Source: Mastigamoeba balamuthi (lineage: Eukaryota > Evosea > Mastigamoebida > Mastigamoebidae). Taken from it: DNA of 64,000 nt. The stretch is from contig CACRSC010000052.1 of NCBI GenBank assembly GCA_902651635.1, positions 153,024 to 217,023 on the forward strand. The letters are read 5' to 3'. The position numbers and the translations under genes are program-made. Below, one piece after another: positions 32,457 to 43,320 of the stretch. The notes beneath the pieces are model-generated. The model did no database searches. It was not told the origin of the DNA and worked only from the letters and a program-made list of their open reading frames with translations. How positions within the stretch are numbered: position 1 is the first letter of the stretch; each line of letters opens with the position of its first letter.

Positions 32457-33039
32457 TCAGCGGGTCGTACTTGTGCTCCTAATTCGGGCAGATCCTGGGC
32501 GCCTTCTTCTTGGTGCCTTTGAGATATATATAACTGTTGCTGGCCTCTTCTTTCCTTGGCCAGCTGGCGCACTCCCTGGCTCATCCCGCGCCGGGGCGCC
32601 CCTTGCCTCGTTGCTCTTGGCCTTTACCGTGCTGTCGGGAGCCTCGCCGGTCCTGTGCGCCAGGAGGTACTCCTCGAGGCGTGCCACGAGCTCCTTCTTG
32701 CTCCCAGAGCTTCTGAGCCCACGGGCAGCCAGGGCCTCCCTGAGCCCTGGCAGGCGCATCCTCTCCACCGGCTTGGGGTCGACCGAGACCAGCACAGACG
32801 CAGCCCCGCCGCCGATGCAGCAGAACCTGCTGTAGCAGCCGTCCTTGCCGATGCACTCTGCCTCGTTTTCGGGGTTTACACAGTCCATGTCCTCGGTGAG
32901 GCAGCGAGACAAAGTACGCCCGAGCCTCCTCGTTGGCTGCTGCGAGGTCCGCGTGCACACCCAGGCTCTGGAAGCGCTCGCCGCCATTCCAGACCAGCTC
33001 CACGCCCCAGACCAGGTCCTCATGCTCCTCGTCCGTCAT
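32457..33039 (-). CDS. SAP-domain protein, frame interrupted
   Basis: The minus-strand ATG at 33039 opens MTDEEHEDLVWGVELVWNGG and runs to ARAYFVSL; the continuation CLTEDMDCVNPENEAECIG is one frame over. No intron of credible size fits, so the frame changes near 32910. The second part has a Cys-rich block (GCYSRFCCIGGG) and a SAP motif (RLPGLREALAARGL then SGSKKELVARLEEYL), a helix-turn-helix that binds AT-rich or matrix DNA. The C-terminus is basic (KKRPATVIYISK and an Arg run), suiting a nuclear DNA-binding role. It converges with the RasGEF gene. The function beyond DNA binding is unknown. Confidence 0.6.
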
Positions 33040-33559
33040 ACCGATTTAACTGTTTTTCTGTGCCGGATTTCTTGTGGATGCAAGGGCGAATTGGTCGCTC
33101 TCGGGGTGCTGTTTTGCTGTATCGCGGGCCATTCAACTGATGGCCAACACATAGGCCTAAATGCCATTTGGCATGGGTGGGCGCATGCTAACTGACTTGT
33201 GCCACACATTTCCCAAGGCAATACCGTGTTGAAGGGGTGCATTGTCCTCCGTTTATCCGAAAACGGAAGCGGGAACGGCATCTTCATCTTGGCGCCTTGG
33301 CCACCCCGGCGGGGTGGATAGAGGTGAGGGGCACGCACGTAACAGATGTGCGCACATGTTGTGCAGAAGCAGCTGTTTGCACCACAAGCAGAGGGTGAGG
33401 GAGGGAACAATCGTATTGAGACCGCATGGCCTGAAGGGTCAGGGCTTCGTTCGCTAACCTGTAGTTCTCGTGATCACAGCGTCTGAATACAGATCCCGAG
33501 CCCGCGTGAGGACCTTAGAACGACCAAGGGGTCTACTGCAGTGGGGCCTCCCCCTGTTG
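33040..33559. other. stretch without a supported gene
   Basis: About 520 bp between the SAP gene start and the cyclase relic. Short ORFs only, none with recognisable motifs. Confidence 0.5.
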
Positions 33560-34196
33560 GAAGTCAAGAGTTCCGCATCGCAAGTGCCAGTCGAGCTGCG
33601 ATTCACACGACCTCGCCGATGGTGTTGTTGACCAGAGTCCCTAAGGCCCAGATGTCGCCGACCAGCACAGACCCCGAGGCCACGGACACCCGGACCCTCG
33701 GGCACCTGAAGCTGCTGTACTTGCCGCTGCTCTCCCTCCTGATCCTGAGGCCTTTGACACTGCTACATGGCCACCGCAGCCTCGCACGCCCTGCTCTCGT
33801 GGTGCTGGCACTCGCACAGCGCGTTGAACACGACCATTACCTATGTGGAGTGCGGGGAATGAGGCTCAGGAGAGGGTGCCTGGCTCTGGGGATCGTACCA
33901 TCGCCGATGATCTTGTCGATGTAGCCGCCGTAGTCCTTGGCTGTGTGAGCCAGCCGCGTGATGATCTCGTGCACCAGCTTGTCCGCAGCGACCAGCACCC
34001 CGGAGATCTCGTCGATGAGCGTCCCAGTGGCCGCCGTTGAGGGGGATGGCCCGCGCCCGCCCGCGGAGGCAGCCCTTCGAGGTGGAGCGAGGAGGAGGCC
34101 CTGGCGATGCCGTGCATGTTCATGTGTGCGAGGGTGTCGATGGCCTTCACCGCCCTGTAGAGAGGCTTGGCCAGAAACACGTGCTGAACAGCCCAC
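33560..34196 (-). pseudogene. relic of a class III adenylate/guanylate cyclase domain
   Basis: Minus-strand segments match the catalytic core in order: YGGYIDKIIGDG (about 33935-33897), VMVVFNALCECQHHESRA (about 33838-33785), then GSVLVGDIWALGTLVNNTIG (about 33670-33610). The family consensus is GG--VD+IGD-VMA-F, HA-RA, and G-V--GD-G-----T-IG--VN. The first two blocks are separated by about 58 bp that may be an intron, and later blocks change frame near 33775 and 33610. The metal-binding start of the domain (F-DI-GFT) is absent. It therefore looks like the end of a cyclase gene that is no longer functional, or one with several assembly errors. Confidence 0.55.
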
Positions 34197-34416
34197 GAGC
34201 TAAGCTGCTACGAGAACTGCTTCTACTCGATTACTTTCAAATTCGACGAGCCGCGACCGACAAGCCTGAAAAACTGACGAGTACTGAGCACTCGTCTAAG
34301 GTCCGCCGAATGTGACGGATAAATTTGCGAGAGCACGGACGTCAGCGGAAATATAGTCCAGGAGATTCTCGTCAGGATCCCGCCGTTCAATTGTCTTCCG
34401 CCGCGGTGAATGATCA

Positions 34417-36814
34417 GTGCAGGCTGAGCCAGAGAGGGCGGTGGTCGAGAAGGTGTGGGTGTTCTACGGCAGGCCGGTGGCGGTGAGCATCGCGCTCAAC
34501 TCGGACGGCAGCGAGCTGGAGCAGGCAGTGGCGGGCCTGCTGGGCCTGCCTCTCATCAAGTTCGCGCTCTCGCCGCCCGACGTCGAGCCGCTCAGGAAGT
34601 ACTGCACGCGCCAGACCATCGGGGGCATGGGCGACGTGCTTGTCCTCAGTCCCAAGGCGAGGCTCGACGTGGACTTCTTCAGGGCCTGCGCCGAGCTGTC
34701 CCAGAGGGAGAACAAGGACATCCTCGTCATCGACCTTCCCGGACCCGCTCCGTCAGGTCCGACCTCTTCTTCTTTTTTTTGTTTGCTGGGGGGCAAGCAA
34801 GACTCACTTTCAGTGGTCGCATGATGTGGACTGGCCCCCCGTGTCTCCGCCTGGTGTTTGGCGAGGTGCAGAGATGCGCGGAAGCGGCATCAAGAGAAGC
34901 GCGTCGATGATGACGGACTTTGCTGTCTCGGCGTGCACTCAGGGTGTGTCTGTCCAGCCCCCGTGCTCTCTGGGTTCCCTCTGACCGAGCACGTGGCCGT
35001 GCCACAGTCTGCGTCCACGAGGGTGTGTCGGCCCAGGCCCCCTTCACCGACCGCGAGGAGACGTGCTCGGAGCTCGTGGACTACATGCGGTCCCGCAACG
35101 CGTGCCTCGTCAGGGCCCCTCCGTGCAGCGGCAAGACGTCGCTGATCGCGCTGCTGCACAAGTTCCTCAGCAAGACGCAGCCCTCTGCCAGGGCGCGCAC
35201 TCGCTGCACTTGCAAGGCATTGACCTCCGCGCCCGTGCAAGCAGGTCCTGTGCTCCACTGTCGCGCGGGTCAAGGACAGCCAGGAGGCGCCTGTGACGTG
35301 GCTCCTCAAGGAGGAGTTCGGCATCGACAGCGCCGCGCTCTCGGACGTCGGGGGCCCGCAGACGTACCTGCTGCTCGACGAGGTGCAGGTCGCGTACGGC
35401 AAGGTGGACAACGACTTCTGGGGCACGTTCAAGAGGCTGCTGGCCAACCCTGTTGGCTGCAACACTCGAGTGGTCCTCTTCGCTGCGTACGGGGGCCGGA
35501 AAAACGGGGGCCGTCACCCCGTTCGACTCGGCTGGCAACGAGCTCACCGTCGCCTTCATGTACTACCGGCCTGTACGCACAAACACCCCTGCAGTACGAA
35601 TCCCAAACTCGTGGCACAGGGGGAGATGGACCAGCACATCCAGCGGTACAACGAGTTTGCTCGGTCTCACCGCTCGGCAGTCGTGTCCGACAACGTCGCC
35701 AGTGTGATCTCCCACCTGACCAGCTGCCACCCTGGCATCGTCACGTCGTTCTTGTTTTTGATTTATCACCACTTCCTCGACAAGCTCTCTGGAGTCACCG
35801 CTCCAGTCACTGATGACAAGGCCATCTGCGACTTCATCTACACACGTGCGTTGCTTAAGCTATCGGTGGCATTACTCACACTCCTGTCCTCAGCCCACTT
35901 TATCGACTCGATGCCCGATGTATGCAGGGCAATCCCTGTAGATGATCTGGAGCCAGGGATGAAGAGTGTGCTGCTCACCGTCCTCCTGGGGTTGACTGTG
36001 CCGCCAAGCTCCAGCGAGGAACTCACCAAGCTCGTTCGGCTTGGTGTGCTCACCACCGGGCCCCTGACAGCAGACCGCGTTCCCACAGCTGCGCTCGCGA
36101 TGCCTGCCGTCTCGCCACCTCCTGCAAACCGCACCTCCGCAGAAGCCTCTTTTCTGCAGTTTGCGTCGCCATACGTCGAGCAGTACTGTGCGTTGGCACT
36201 CCACACATCACGTGTGCGCTGATTGCAGTTGTGCAGACGCTCGGCGTTATCTCTGCAAGACTGCTCCAGATGGCGAGAGTCCAAGCGATATCAAGCTGAC
36301 GCTTTCCCGTGCTGTCGCTGCCATGGATCCAGTTGTTCTCATGGAGGCCGTGTACATGGATGAAGGCACCGCAGCAGCTGCGGGAAAGACTGTCCGCCAC
36401 ATAGTTGAGCGTGTCTTTACGATGGAGTTGTACCGCACGCTCTCGTCCCAGCTGCCCCCCAGGTTGCATGTAGTCCCCGAGCGCGCAGTTCTCAGCTCCA
36501 CTGGGGCAGTCACCGGCTACGTCGACTTCTGGGTGAACAGTGAGCTGAAGTGGGCGATTGATGTCCTGATCGACGGGAGAGGTCCGTTCTATCTGCGGTG
36601 GTTGCCAAGCTCACGGTTTCTCTCAGGCCGCGGTGAGCACGCCTCTCGACTCGCTGCAAACGGGAAATCTGGGAGCCTGCTTCCGTTACATCACGTTACT
36701 GTCGATTTTCACCACGTCAAAGGAACGTACACCGCCACAATTCCAGAAAACACACTGGTCGTCGTCTTCAACAAGGAGTTCCTGTCGGCCAAGGTCTTCG
36801 TCAAGGATCAATGA
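34417..36814 (+). CDS. Crinkler-type protein: header + P-loop NTPase + nuclease-like C-terminus
   Basis: The first exon (to 34756) is a header of about 110 residues (VVEKVWVFYGRPVAVSIAL, ELEQAVAGLLGLPLIKFAL). After intron 1 comes FTDREETCSELVDYMRSRNA, a Walker A loop APPCSGKTSL (about 35115) and a Walker B strand YLLLDEVQ (about 35368), then a helical middle region and a C-terminal block GYVDFWVNSELKWAIDVLID, TVDFHHVKGTYTATIPENTL near 36510-36790. This layout matches Crinkler/CR-type proteins with NTPase and PD-(D/E)XK-like domains. Members in oomycetes and other eukaryotes act as effectors entering host nuclei; here the role is inferred only. Several GTACGC or GTGCGT introns fit. The 5' end was not found, and one or two frame changes are not explained by introns, so integrity is uncertain. 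Confidence 0.7.
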
Positions 36815-38604
36815 GAGCCGCTAAGCCAGTTTGCCGTGCGGGGGAAGTGTGGGTTGCCCAAAGACCCGTGACCTGACTGTTCCAACACCGATTTGCCATT
36901 ATTCCTACCTGGAAATGCCATTTAGCAGCTCTTTGATTCATTATGACCTCGAAGTGCAAAGTGCAGGTGTTCTATTCAATTGAGCATTAATGATGTGTGC
37001 TTTTGCTTTGGGGGGAGCGTCGGTGTAGACTATACTAGTCTAGTTATGCACTCCACTGTGCACACTGCATTAGCACACCGCACATGAAGGACCGTTGCTG
37101 CTTTGCCTCTTGAACCTCCATCGTATTGCAGTCCTGTGTAAAAGAAATATGCCACCTTGAATCAAGAATATTATCAAACAGAAATCCGGAATCGAAACCT
37201 GTGTGCAAAATTCATGCGAGCTTGTTGATGAGTGATTTGTAATCATGACTCAAAAAACTGAAGCCTGAAACTTGGCCTGAACAGCATGCAAATGCCAGCA
37301 AATAGTTTAGACAGAAGCCTGAAGGTGAAGAGTTCTGCGCAGAGCAGCAGCTGAGCGAGGTGGCTTGGATTTAGTTCTGGATAGGATCTGTCTACCTCTG
37401 AAGTTGTCCTTCTTTCTCTCTTGATTGGTGGTGCTGTAACCACAGTGTCTGGTCAGGTTTTCATCCAGTATTGGACTGATCTGAGTCCACAGTGCATCCA
37501 CTGTGCCATGCACTCCTTTCCCCACTGGGCCCTTGGGGGTGTGAGTGCAGGAACCAAATCTTCCTTCACTTCTTCTCTGTAAGAGACTTATTTAGCACTA
37601 AGAGATAATACAGAAAATAAATGCTTCATGATCAGATTCCCATTCGAATTTCTATTATTCCTATTGAAACATTTCAGGAATTATTTGATTAAAAAAGATA
37701 ACAGGGAACAGTTGTTAGTTGTATTTTTTAATTCTACTGCTCATTGTGTACTGGATGGTTGTTCTGCATGAAACGAAGATGATGCAGACAGGCATGCTTG
37801 ACAGAGCGTCAGGTTCTCCTTTAGAACATTCTCGTAGTTCTCGGAATTATGATTCATAGTGAAACAATGCTGACCTGTATCATTTCACCCAATCAAGCCC
37901 CACACATTCTCCTTGAGGAATCACTTCTGTGATGACAAAGCAGATGAATTAATATGTCGTTTTGATTGCCCTGAAGGATGTCTGGGGCATTGTATGTCTC
38001 CAAGAGCTGTATGTACAGACCAACAACACACAGTCTTACATGGGATATTGAAATACTGAAAAATGGCATCGTTAAAGAGTGGTTTTTATGTACTTTTCAG
38101 GTAATTCCAGTGAACAATGCTAGGTAAAAATCGTGTTGGTAAGGACAATCCAAGGTTTGTTGCATCCACTTAGTGAAGAGGATGGTACATGTGCTGCTGC
38201 ATCAGCCTCACGTTGCTCATCAGTGGTGATTGTTGCCTTCTCATGTACCACTCTCATTTGTTATTTTCTAAATCAGGATCAATATAACCTCATGATTCAA
38301 CCAGATATTGCTTCTGCAGCAATTACCTCTTTACTCAAAAAAGGTCTTATTTCATCTTTCTTCTGTTTTCCATTTTCAAAACGTCGTTTTTTCCATCTTT
38401 TTTCAGGCTGTCCTCATATCATCTGATTCCTTGCCCTTCAGCTTCTTACTCTTCTCTTGCTCAGGCTCGTCCTTAGTACTGAGAAGAATTTCTAGTTGTC
38501 CTTTCAGAAAGAGAGACAGGCCTCTGGTTTCTGGTGTGATACATACATTTGGGCTTTGATTCTGGAGGGGTAAGATTAAATAGTAGTGGTGTATAATCAC
38601 ACTG
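36815..38604. other. AT-richer gene-free stretch
   Basis: Nearly 1.8 kb between two Crinkler-type genes, with clearly lower GC than the neighbours and only short ORFs. No transposase motif, tRNA or clear repeat was seen. Composition alone suggests either old inserted DNA or an intergenic spacer under different mutational pressure. Confidence 0.55.
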
Positions 38605-40236
38605 TTATTGTGTGGCGGAAAGGAACCGAGCAACGTGCTTCTCAAAGTCAATCACACTGCTCTGGAAAACGGGAATGACTTGGTCACGCAGCCGAGCATC
38701 AATCCCTGTTAGTGACTTGAGAACAAGATCATGCTGAGCTCTCGTGCTGCTGCCACAGAGCCTTTCTCTCCACGAGTCCTTGTGACACTCGAAAGCAACA
38801 AGCACACACAGCAGCAGCATGTCCATGCATGCTGCTGCTGTGATGCCACTTGGAAGTTTGTGTGGCATAAAGACGTCCGTGTATGTCCAGACAGGCTCAC
38901 CAACATGCACTGCACTGCCAAAATCTCCCAGGAACCAGGACCCATTGGCGTCTACCATCACGTTCTCTGCCAGAAGGGCGTCATGTTGAGGGGGCTGAGA
39001 CAGAGGAAAGAGCGCTTGCCTGATTTCACGTCCATGTGGACGAAGTTAAGGGCATGCAGCGCCTCGAGGCCCCGGCGGACCCGGTCAAAGCCACGAGCGA
39101 CAAGGTGGGCCGAGAGCTGTGGCACTCGCGCCAGTGACTGGCAGTAGTGCGGCATGGCCAGTGCTTGCAGGTCGCGCCCTGGGCCTCCATCGTGCGGCAC
39201 GTGCACAGAGACGAGGCGAGCACAGACGAAGCCATCTATGCCCATCTGCGCGACCTCGATTTCCCTTGTGACTGCAGCCAAGGCCTCGGTGCGAGAGGTG
39301 CTGACAGCCCTCTCCTGTGGCGTGATGACCTTGACGATGAGCATCTCGCCTGTCGTCAAGTCGCAGGCCGTGAGAAGGTTGTCGCGCTCCCCGGAGAGTG
39401 GCCCATCGAGTGCAATGTTGGCCGTGTCCCGGATCACGGCACGCGTCGAAGTGGCCGGTATGTTCTTGACAGAGTAGTACAGGTCCAGGCACCAGTCGGC
39501 GTTGTGGACCACAGCTGCCATCCTCGCCGAAAAGGACAGCGCGATGCGCTTCATGACGTCACTGTCGGGGTTGCTGACGTGCCCTTCCTGCAGCTTCGCG
39601 ACAAACTGCCGATAGAGCGTTGCGTCTGCCATGCACCGGCCAGGCTCAGCGAGCTCCCTTCCCCCACCCCTCCCCCCTCAACGATCCTCCGTGTTGGCGC
39701 ACCATCATCCTTGGAAGAGACTTTTGCCAGGGCCGAGGCCAGAGAGAGCGCCTGCTCGTCGGCTGCGAGCCCGCAACACGCGACCAAGATTGAGTCTTCT
39801 TGCCCCAGCATACAGAAAAGAACAAGAGCAACACGCTTCAGAGTGAGGTCGGACCTGACGGAGCAGGTCCGGGGAGGTCGATGACGAGGATGTCCTTGTT
39901 CTCCCTCTGGGACAGCTGGGCACAGGCCCTGAAGAAGTCCACGTCGAGCCTCGTCTTGGGACTGAGGACGAGCACGTCGCCCGCACCCCCGATGGTCTGG
40001 CGCGCGCAGTACTTCCTGAGCGGCTCGACGTCGGGCGGCGAGAGCGCGAACTTGATGAGAGGCAGGCCCAGCAGGCCCGCCACTGCCTGCTCCAGCTCGC
40101 TGCCGTCCGAGTCGAGCGCGATGCTCACCGCCACCGGCCTGCCGTAGAACACCCACACCTTCTCGACCACCGCCTTCTCTGGCTCGGCCTGCGCCCCCGG
40201 AGCATGCGTCAGTGCAACGCAACACGCCGCGGCCAT
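38605..40236 (-). CDS. Crinkler-type protein: signal peptide + header + protein kinase
   Basis: Exons 40236-39855, 39762-39703, 39625-39020 and 38966-38605 join to 469 residues. Exon 1 encodes a short signal peptide (MAAACCVALTHAPGAQA) and a header almost identical to that of the gene at 34417. Exon 2 is a helical linker (ALSLASALAKVSSKDD). Exons 3 and 4 hold a kinase: GEMLIVKVI (catalytic Lys), TREIEVAQM (helix C Glu), HMDVKSENVMVD (catalytic loop) and LGDFGSAV (DFG). All catalytic residues are present. The last intron begins GCAAGC and ends GGCAG; splicing it rebuilds the HMDVKSEN loop exactly, which makes it a convincing GC-AG intron. Kinases are known Crinkler C-terminal modules. Secretion or transfer to another cell is inference from the signal peptide. 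Confidence 0.85.
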
Positions 40237-40993
40237 GAGGACGCGCACACCATTCTGTTGGCAGTGCCAAACACAAGGGACTCTGATCCGAGATATTTTG
40301 TGGTCTTCGCGTCAATTGTTATCTGTAACCAGGTCAACACGCGTGAAATGAAGTAACAGAGGTGCATTGTGAAAGGTCATTTGAGGGTTATTAATGATGT
40401 AGTGAGGGTTATTAACTACCCAAAATGGCAGTCCTATAACTCTATTTAGTACCAGGTTATACAACTGGAATTTGGGGTATTATAACGTATTGCTGACATA
40501 AATATAACCAAATCTCGGGACAGGGCTGTTCCGAGCAGATTCCGAAACCTACAACTGTTTTGGTTCAGGAATGCAAGGGCATGAGAAGAGCAGAGCAGAG
40601 CCGAGGCCTTTCTGTGCTGTATCTTGTTAGTCATATGTGAGAAAACCACTACTTTCTCATTAACTCTGTTTCCTTGATGAATGACACCCAAGTGTAATCA
40701 AATGAAGCTTACTTTTTTTTGTCTCTCCGCTCCTGTTACCAACCACTACTGCCACACAGATATCTAGGGCGAGGCAAGTAACTCAGTAATAACGGGTCCA
40801 TAAACCTGAGAGTAATAAGTAACAGAGGTTGATCGGAATAATAATTACTCATCGGAAAATGTGATTATCTGATTCTTTATTCGATGGGTACAGATGTGAG
40901 AGAAGAGTGTTACTCGTTGTCTGAGTCACTTCCCTCCTTGTTCAGGTCGTCAAGCACAGTGTCCTTGCGTTTCTTGGCATTCTCTTGAGCCTT
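40237..40993. other. gene-free stretch with one copy of a dispersed repeat
   Basis: About 750 bp of AT-richer sequence between the header-kinase gene and transposon relics. The only structure I recognise is the repeat at 40577-40752. Confidence 0.5.
40577..40752 (+). repeat. dispersed repeat, copy a
   Basis: About 170 bp similar to 45212-45387 in the same orientation: shared blocks include GCAGAGCCGAGGCCTTTCT, GTGAGAAAACC, ATGACRYCCRAGTGTAATC and an AAGCTYACTTTTTT end. Identity is roughly 75-80 percent by eye. The two copies bracket the transposon-rich island. Confidence 0.7.
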
Positions 40994-41240
40994 TCACACA
41001 ATCAGAGAGAATGAGCAGTCCCTCTGAATGTTACCACGAATGAAGCACAGCAGGTACTCGAGTATCTCTGGCTCCATAGAGTGGTGAAGCTTGGAGTACA
41101 AGAAGCCAGCAGAGGAAAACGCCCACTCACAGGTCGTTAAGGTGGCTGGGATGGCAAGCAGGGCTTGAGCAGTATGGGAAATTGAGGGTGGGATTGTCAG
41201 TCTTGACTTGCTGCCACCATTCAGCAAGAGTGACCCTTAT
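40994..41240 (-). mobile_element. hAT-type transposase relic (C-terminal dimerisation region)
   Basis: Minus-strand frames read TLAEWWQQVKTDNPTLNF and then LLAIPATLTTCEWAFSSAGF with KLHHSMEPEILEYLLCFIRG, matching the hAT C-terminal pattern (WW------P-L, L-IPAT---ER-FS-AG, R--L-PE-----L-L--N). The two parts are one frame apart near 41200, the usual Glu-Arg after IPATxxx is CEW, and no N-terminal domain or terminal repeats are present. It is an old, inactive fragment abutting a Harbinger relic. Confidence 0.75.
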
Positions 41241-41389
41241 CGAAGAATGCGTTGTTACCCTACTGGAGATAAGGCCTATGAAATGTGGAAGGTATCTCGC
41301 AATACTTATTCCAAAGTTATTCCCAATCTTCGCCTTCTTCAAGCTTATCTCCCTGAAGTGCAATCTCTCAATTTGCCCAACTGATCTGA

Positions 41390-41730
41390 CTCAGATCACC
41401 TGGAATCTTGAGGGAATGGGTCCCTGGCCCCTGGAGATGTTGGAAGGCATTGTAGGGGTTGTGGATGGAACACTCTGTCCTGTGTGGCTCCCAGGGTCGA
41501 AGCCTGAGCTGCGGCACAGGTATGCTGCTGGCCCAGTGATGGCTCTCAAGTATATGATGGTGATGAACCTCGTGACTGGAGAGATTGTCTACTGCTCTGA
41601 TGGATATCCTGGATCGATGCACGATTCCAGAATCTTGTGTGAGTGTGGGCTTCTTGATTGGCTAGATGATGGTCAACTGCTGCTGGCAGATCTGGGCTTT
41701 GTCGGTGTGAAGCACTGCCTTTGGAAGTGA
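41390..41730 (+). mobile_element. PIF/Harbinger transposase relic
   Basis: The plus-strand frame reads GIVGVVDGTLCPVWLPGSKP, ALKYMMVMNLVTGEIVYCSD, GYPGSMHDSRILCECGLLDW and LLLADLGFVGVKHCL. These match the DDE_Tnp_4 core of Harbinger transposases (VDGT, the PGS-HDS block, LL-D-GY). The frame ends soon after the LLLAD motif, before the final acidic residue, and no Myb-like partner ORF or terminal repeats were found, so the copy is truncated. Confidence 0.8.
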
Positions 41731-42012
41731 GATTGAGGTGAGGCCTGTATTTGTTTTTCACGTCAGAGAGAATACAACCAAGTGCACAGTAGCTTCTGAA
41801 TTATCATTGAACGGACCTTTGCACGTGTTACGTCCTTCAAGAGCCTGGCCACCCCATGAGACTCGATCACGGTCCTCACTCAATGGCTTTCAATGTGGTC
41901 TGCTGCCTGGTCAATGTGGATCTCATCTCACGTCCCCTGAGTGTCTCGGTTGTCTCTGCACAATAGAATCTCTATCGATTCCTTGAAAATCACCAGCTTA
42001 CAGTGAATTTGT
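41731..42012. other. spacer between Harbinger relic and Crinkler header relic
   Basis: About 280 bp with no recognised element. Confidence 0.4.
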
Positions 42013-42525
42013 TCAAGTCCCGGATGCCGCCTGCAAAGGCCAGACGGGACACTGTGATGGGCAGGGGCGAGAGTTCTGCCAAGCCAGAAGGTGCTCAAGG
42101 CAACGAATGATGCCGGGGGGAAACAATTGAGCAGGGCGCGAACCTTGGGGGGCAGATCTGGGGGTGTCGCAGACGAGGATGTATGCCTGGTGCTTAGCTG
42201 CAGTGCGGCACTCGCAGAAGAAGTCCTCGTTGAGAGCGGCTGTGGGGGCCAGGACTGTCTTGCCCTCGACGGCCCTGGCTGTCCCGTACCTGGCCTGCAG
42301 AGCCCCCACGTTCTGCAGGTCAAGCGCAAAGGGCCCCCTCGGGGACAGCCCGAGCAGCATGAGTGTCTGGGCCACCGCCTGCTCCAGCTCACTGCCATCC
42401 GAGCCCCGCGTGATGCGCACCATCACTGGCCTGCCACGGAACACCCGCACCTTCTCGACCACAGCCTTCTCTGGCTCAGCCTGTGCCCACAGAGCATGCG
42501 TCAGTGCAATGCAATGCCTGTGCCA
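42013..42525 (-). pseudogene. Crinkler-type header, divergent, broken
   Basis: A header of the same family as at 34417 and 38605 (AEPEKAVVEKVRVFRGRPVM, DGSELEQAVAQTLMLLGL, LNEDFFCECRTAAKHQAYIL) but clearly diverged in its second half. A signal-peptide-like stretch precedes it. No catalytic module follows in the expected direction. I treat it as a broken copy with a few breaks. Confidence 0.6.
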
Positions 42526-42954
42526 TCTGGACAGCACGGGGCTTATAATCAGCAGCAAGACAGCACTGTTTCATGCCAGCAACCTTCCAAAGCAAGGAAG
42601 ACACTGGCTTGGCAGTGGTGGAGAAGCCTTGTTTGCCCTTATTTTTTGCCATCCCCCTAGGGAGTAGACAGCACTAATGAGGTCTCTTTGGAGGCCACAC
42701 CCAGGTGGTGGGCAGGAACGCCATGCCCACTGCTGGGCCATCGCCCCCCCCTCCCCCTGAGCATCAACTTCTCCAGGCATGCTCCATATCTCTCGTCCTG
42801 GCATGGCAGGGGGTGGTCATCCCCTGTGGCCACACCCCCGAAGACTTCTCAGGCCCCCCTACGCCACCTCAGGATCATGACGACCATTATCCTGAACCAC
42901 TGTTGGTCATTTTTCTGCCTGTAGCAGCCCTCTTAACACCACTATGTTTGTGTT

Positions 42955-43320
42955 TTTACCCTTTGCCCATCAGTGTAACATCGATTTCCCCTTATGACAG
43001 CAGCCAAGGCCTCGGTGTGAGAGGTGCTGATGGCCCTCTCCTGTGGTGTGATGACCTTGACGATGAGCATCTTGCCCATTGCCAAGTCGCAGGCTGTGAG
43101 AAGGTTGTTGTGCTCCCCGGAGAGTGGACCAGTGAGGGCAATGTTGGCTATGTGTACTGGATCACAGCACACGTCACAGTGGCCAGCATGTTCTTGACAG
43201 AGTAGTTCAGGTCCAGGCATCAGTCGGCATTGTGGACCACAGCTGCTATTCTCTCCGAAAAGGTCAGTGTGATGTGCTTCATGACATCAGTTTCGGGGTT
43301 GCTGATGCCCTGGAAATGTC
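42955..43320 (-). pseudogene. fragment of a Crinkler-type kinase module, broken
   Basis: Sequence closely related to exon 3 of the header-kinase gene at 38605-40236 (NIALTGPLSGEHNNLLTACD, MLIVKVITPQERAISTS). It covers only the N-lobe part and lies upstream of the header relic on the same strand, the reverse of the normal order, so this locus is rearranged. It is broken, with several breaks. Confidence 0.7.
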
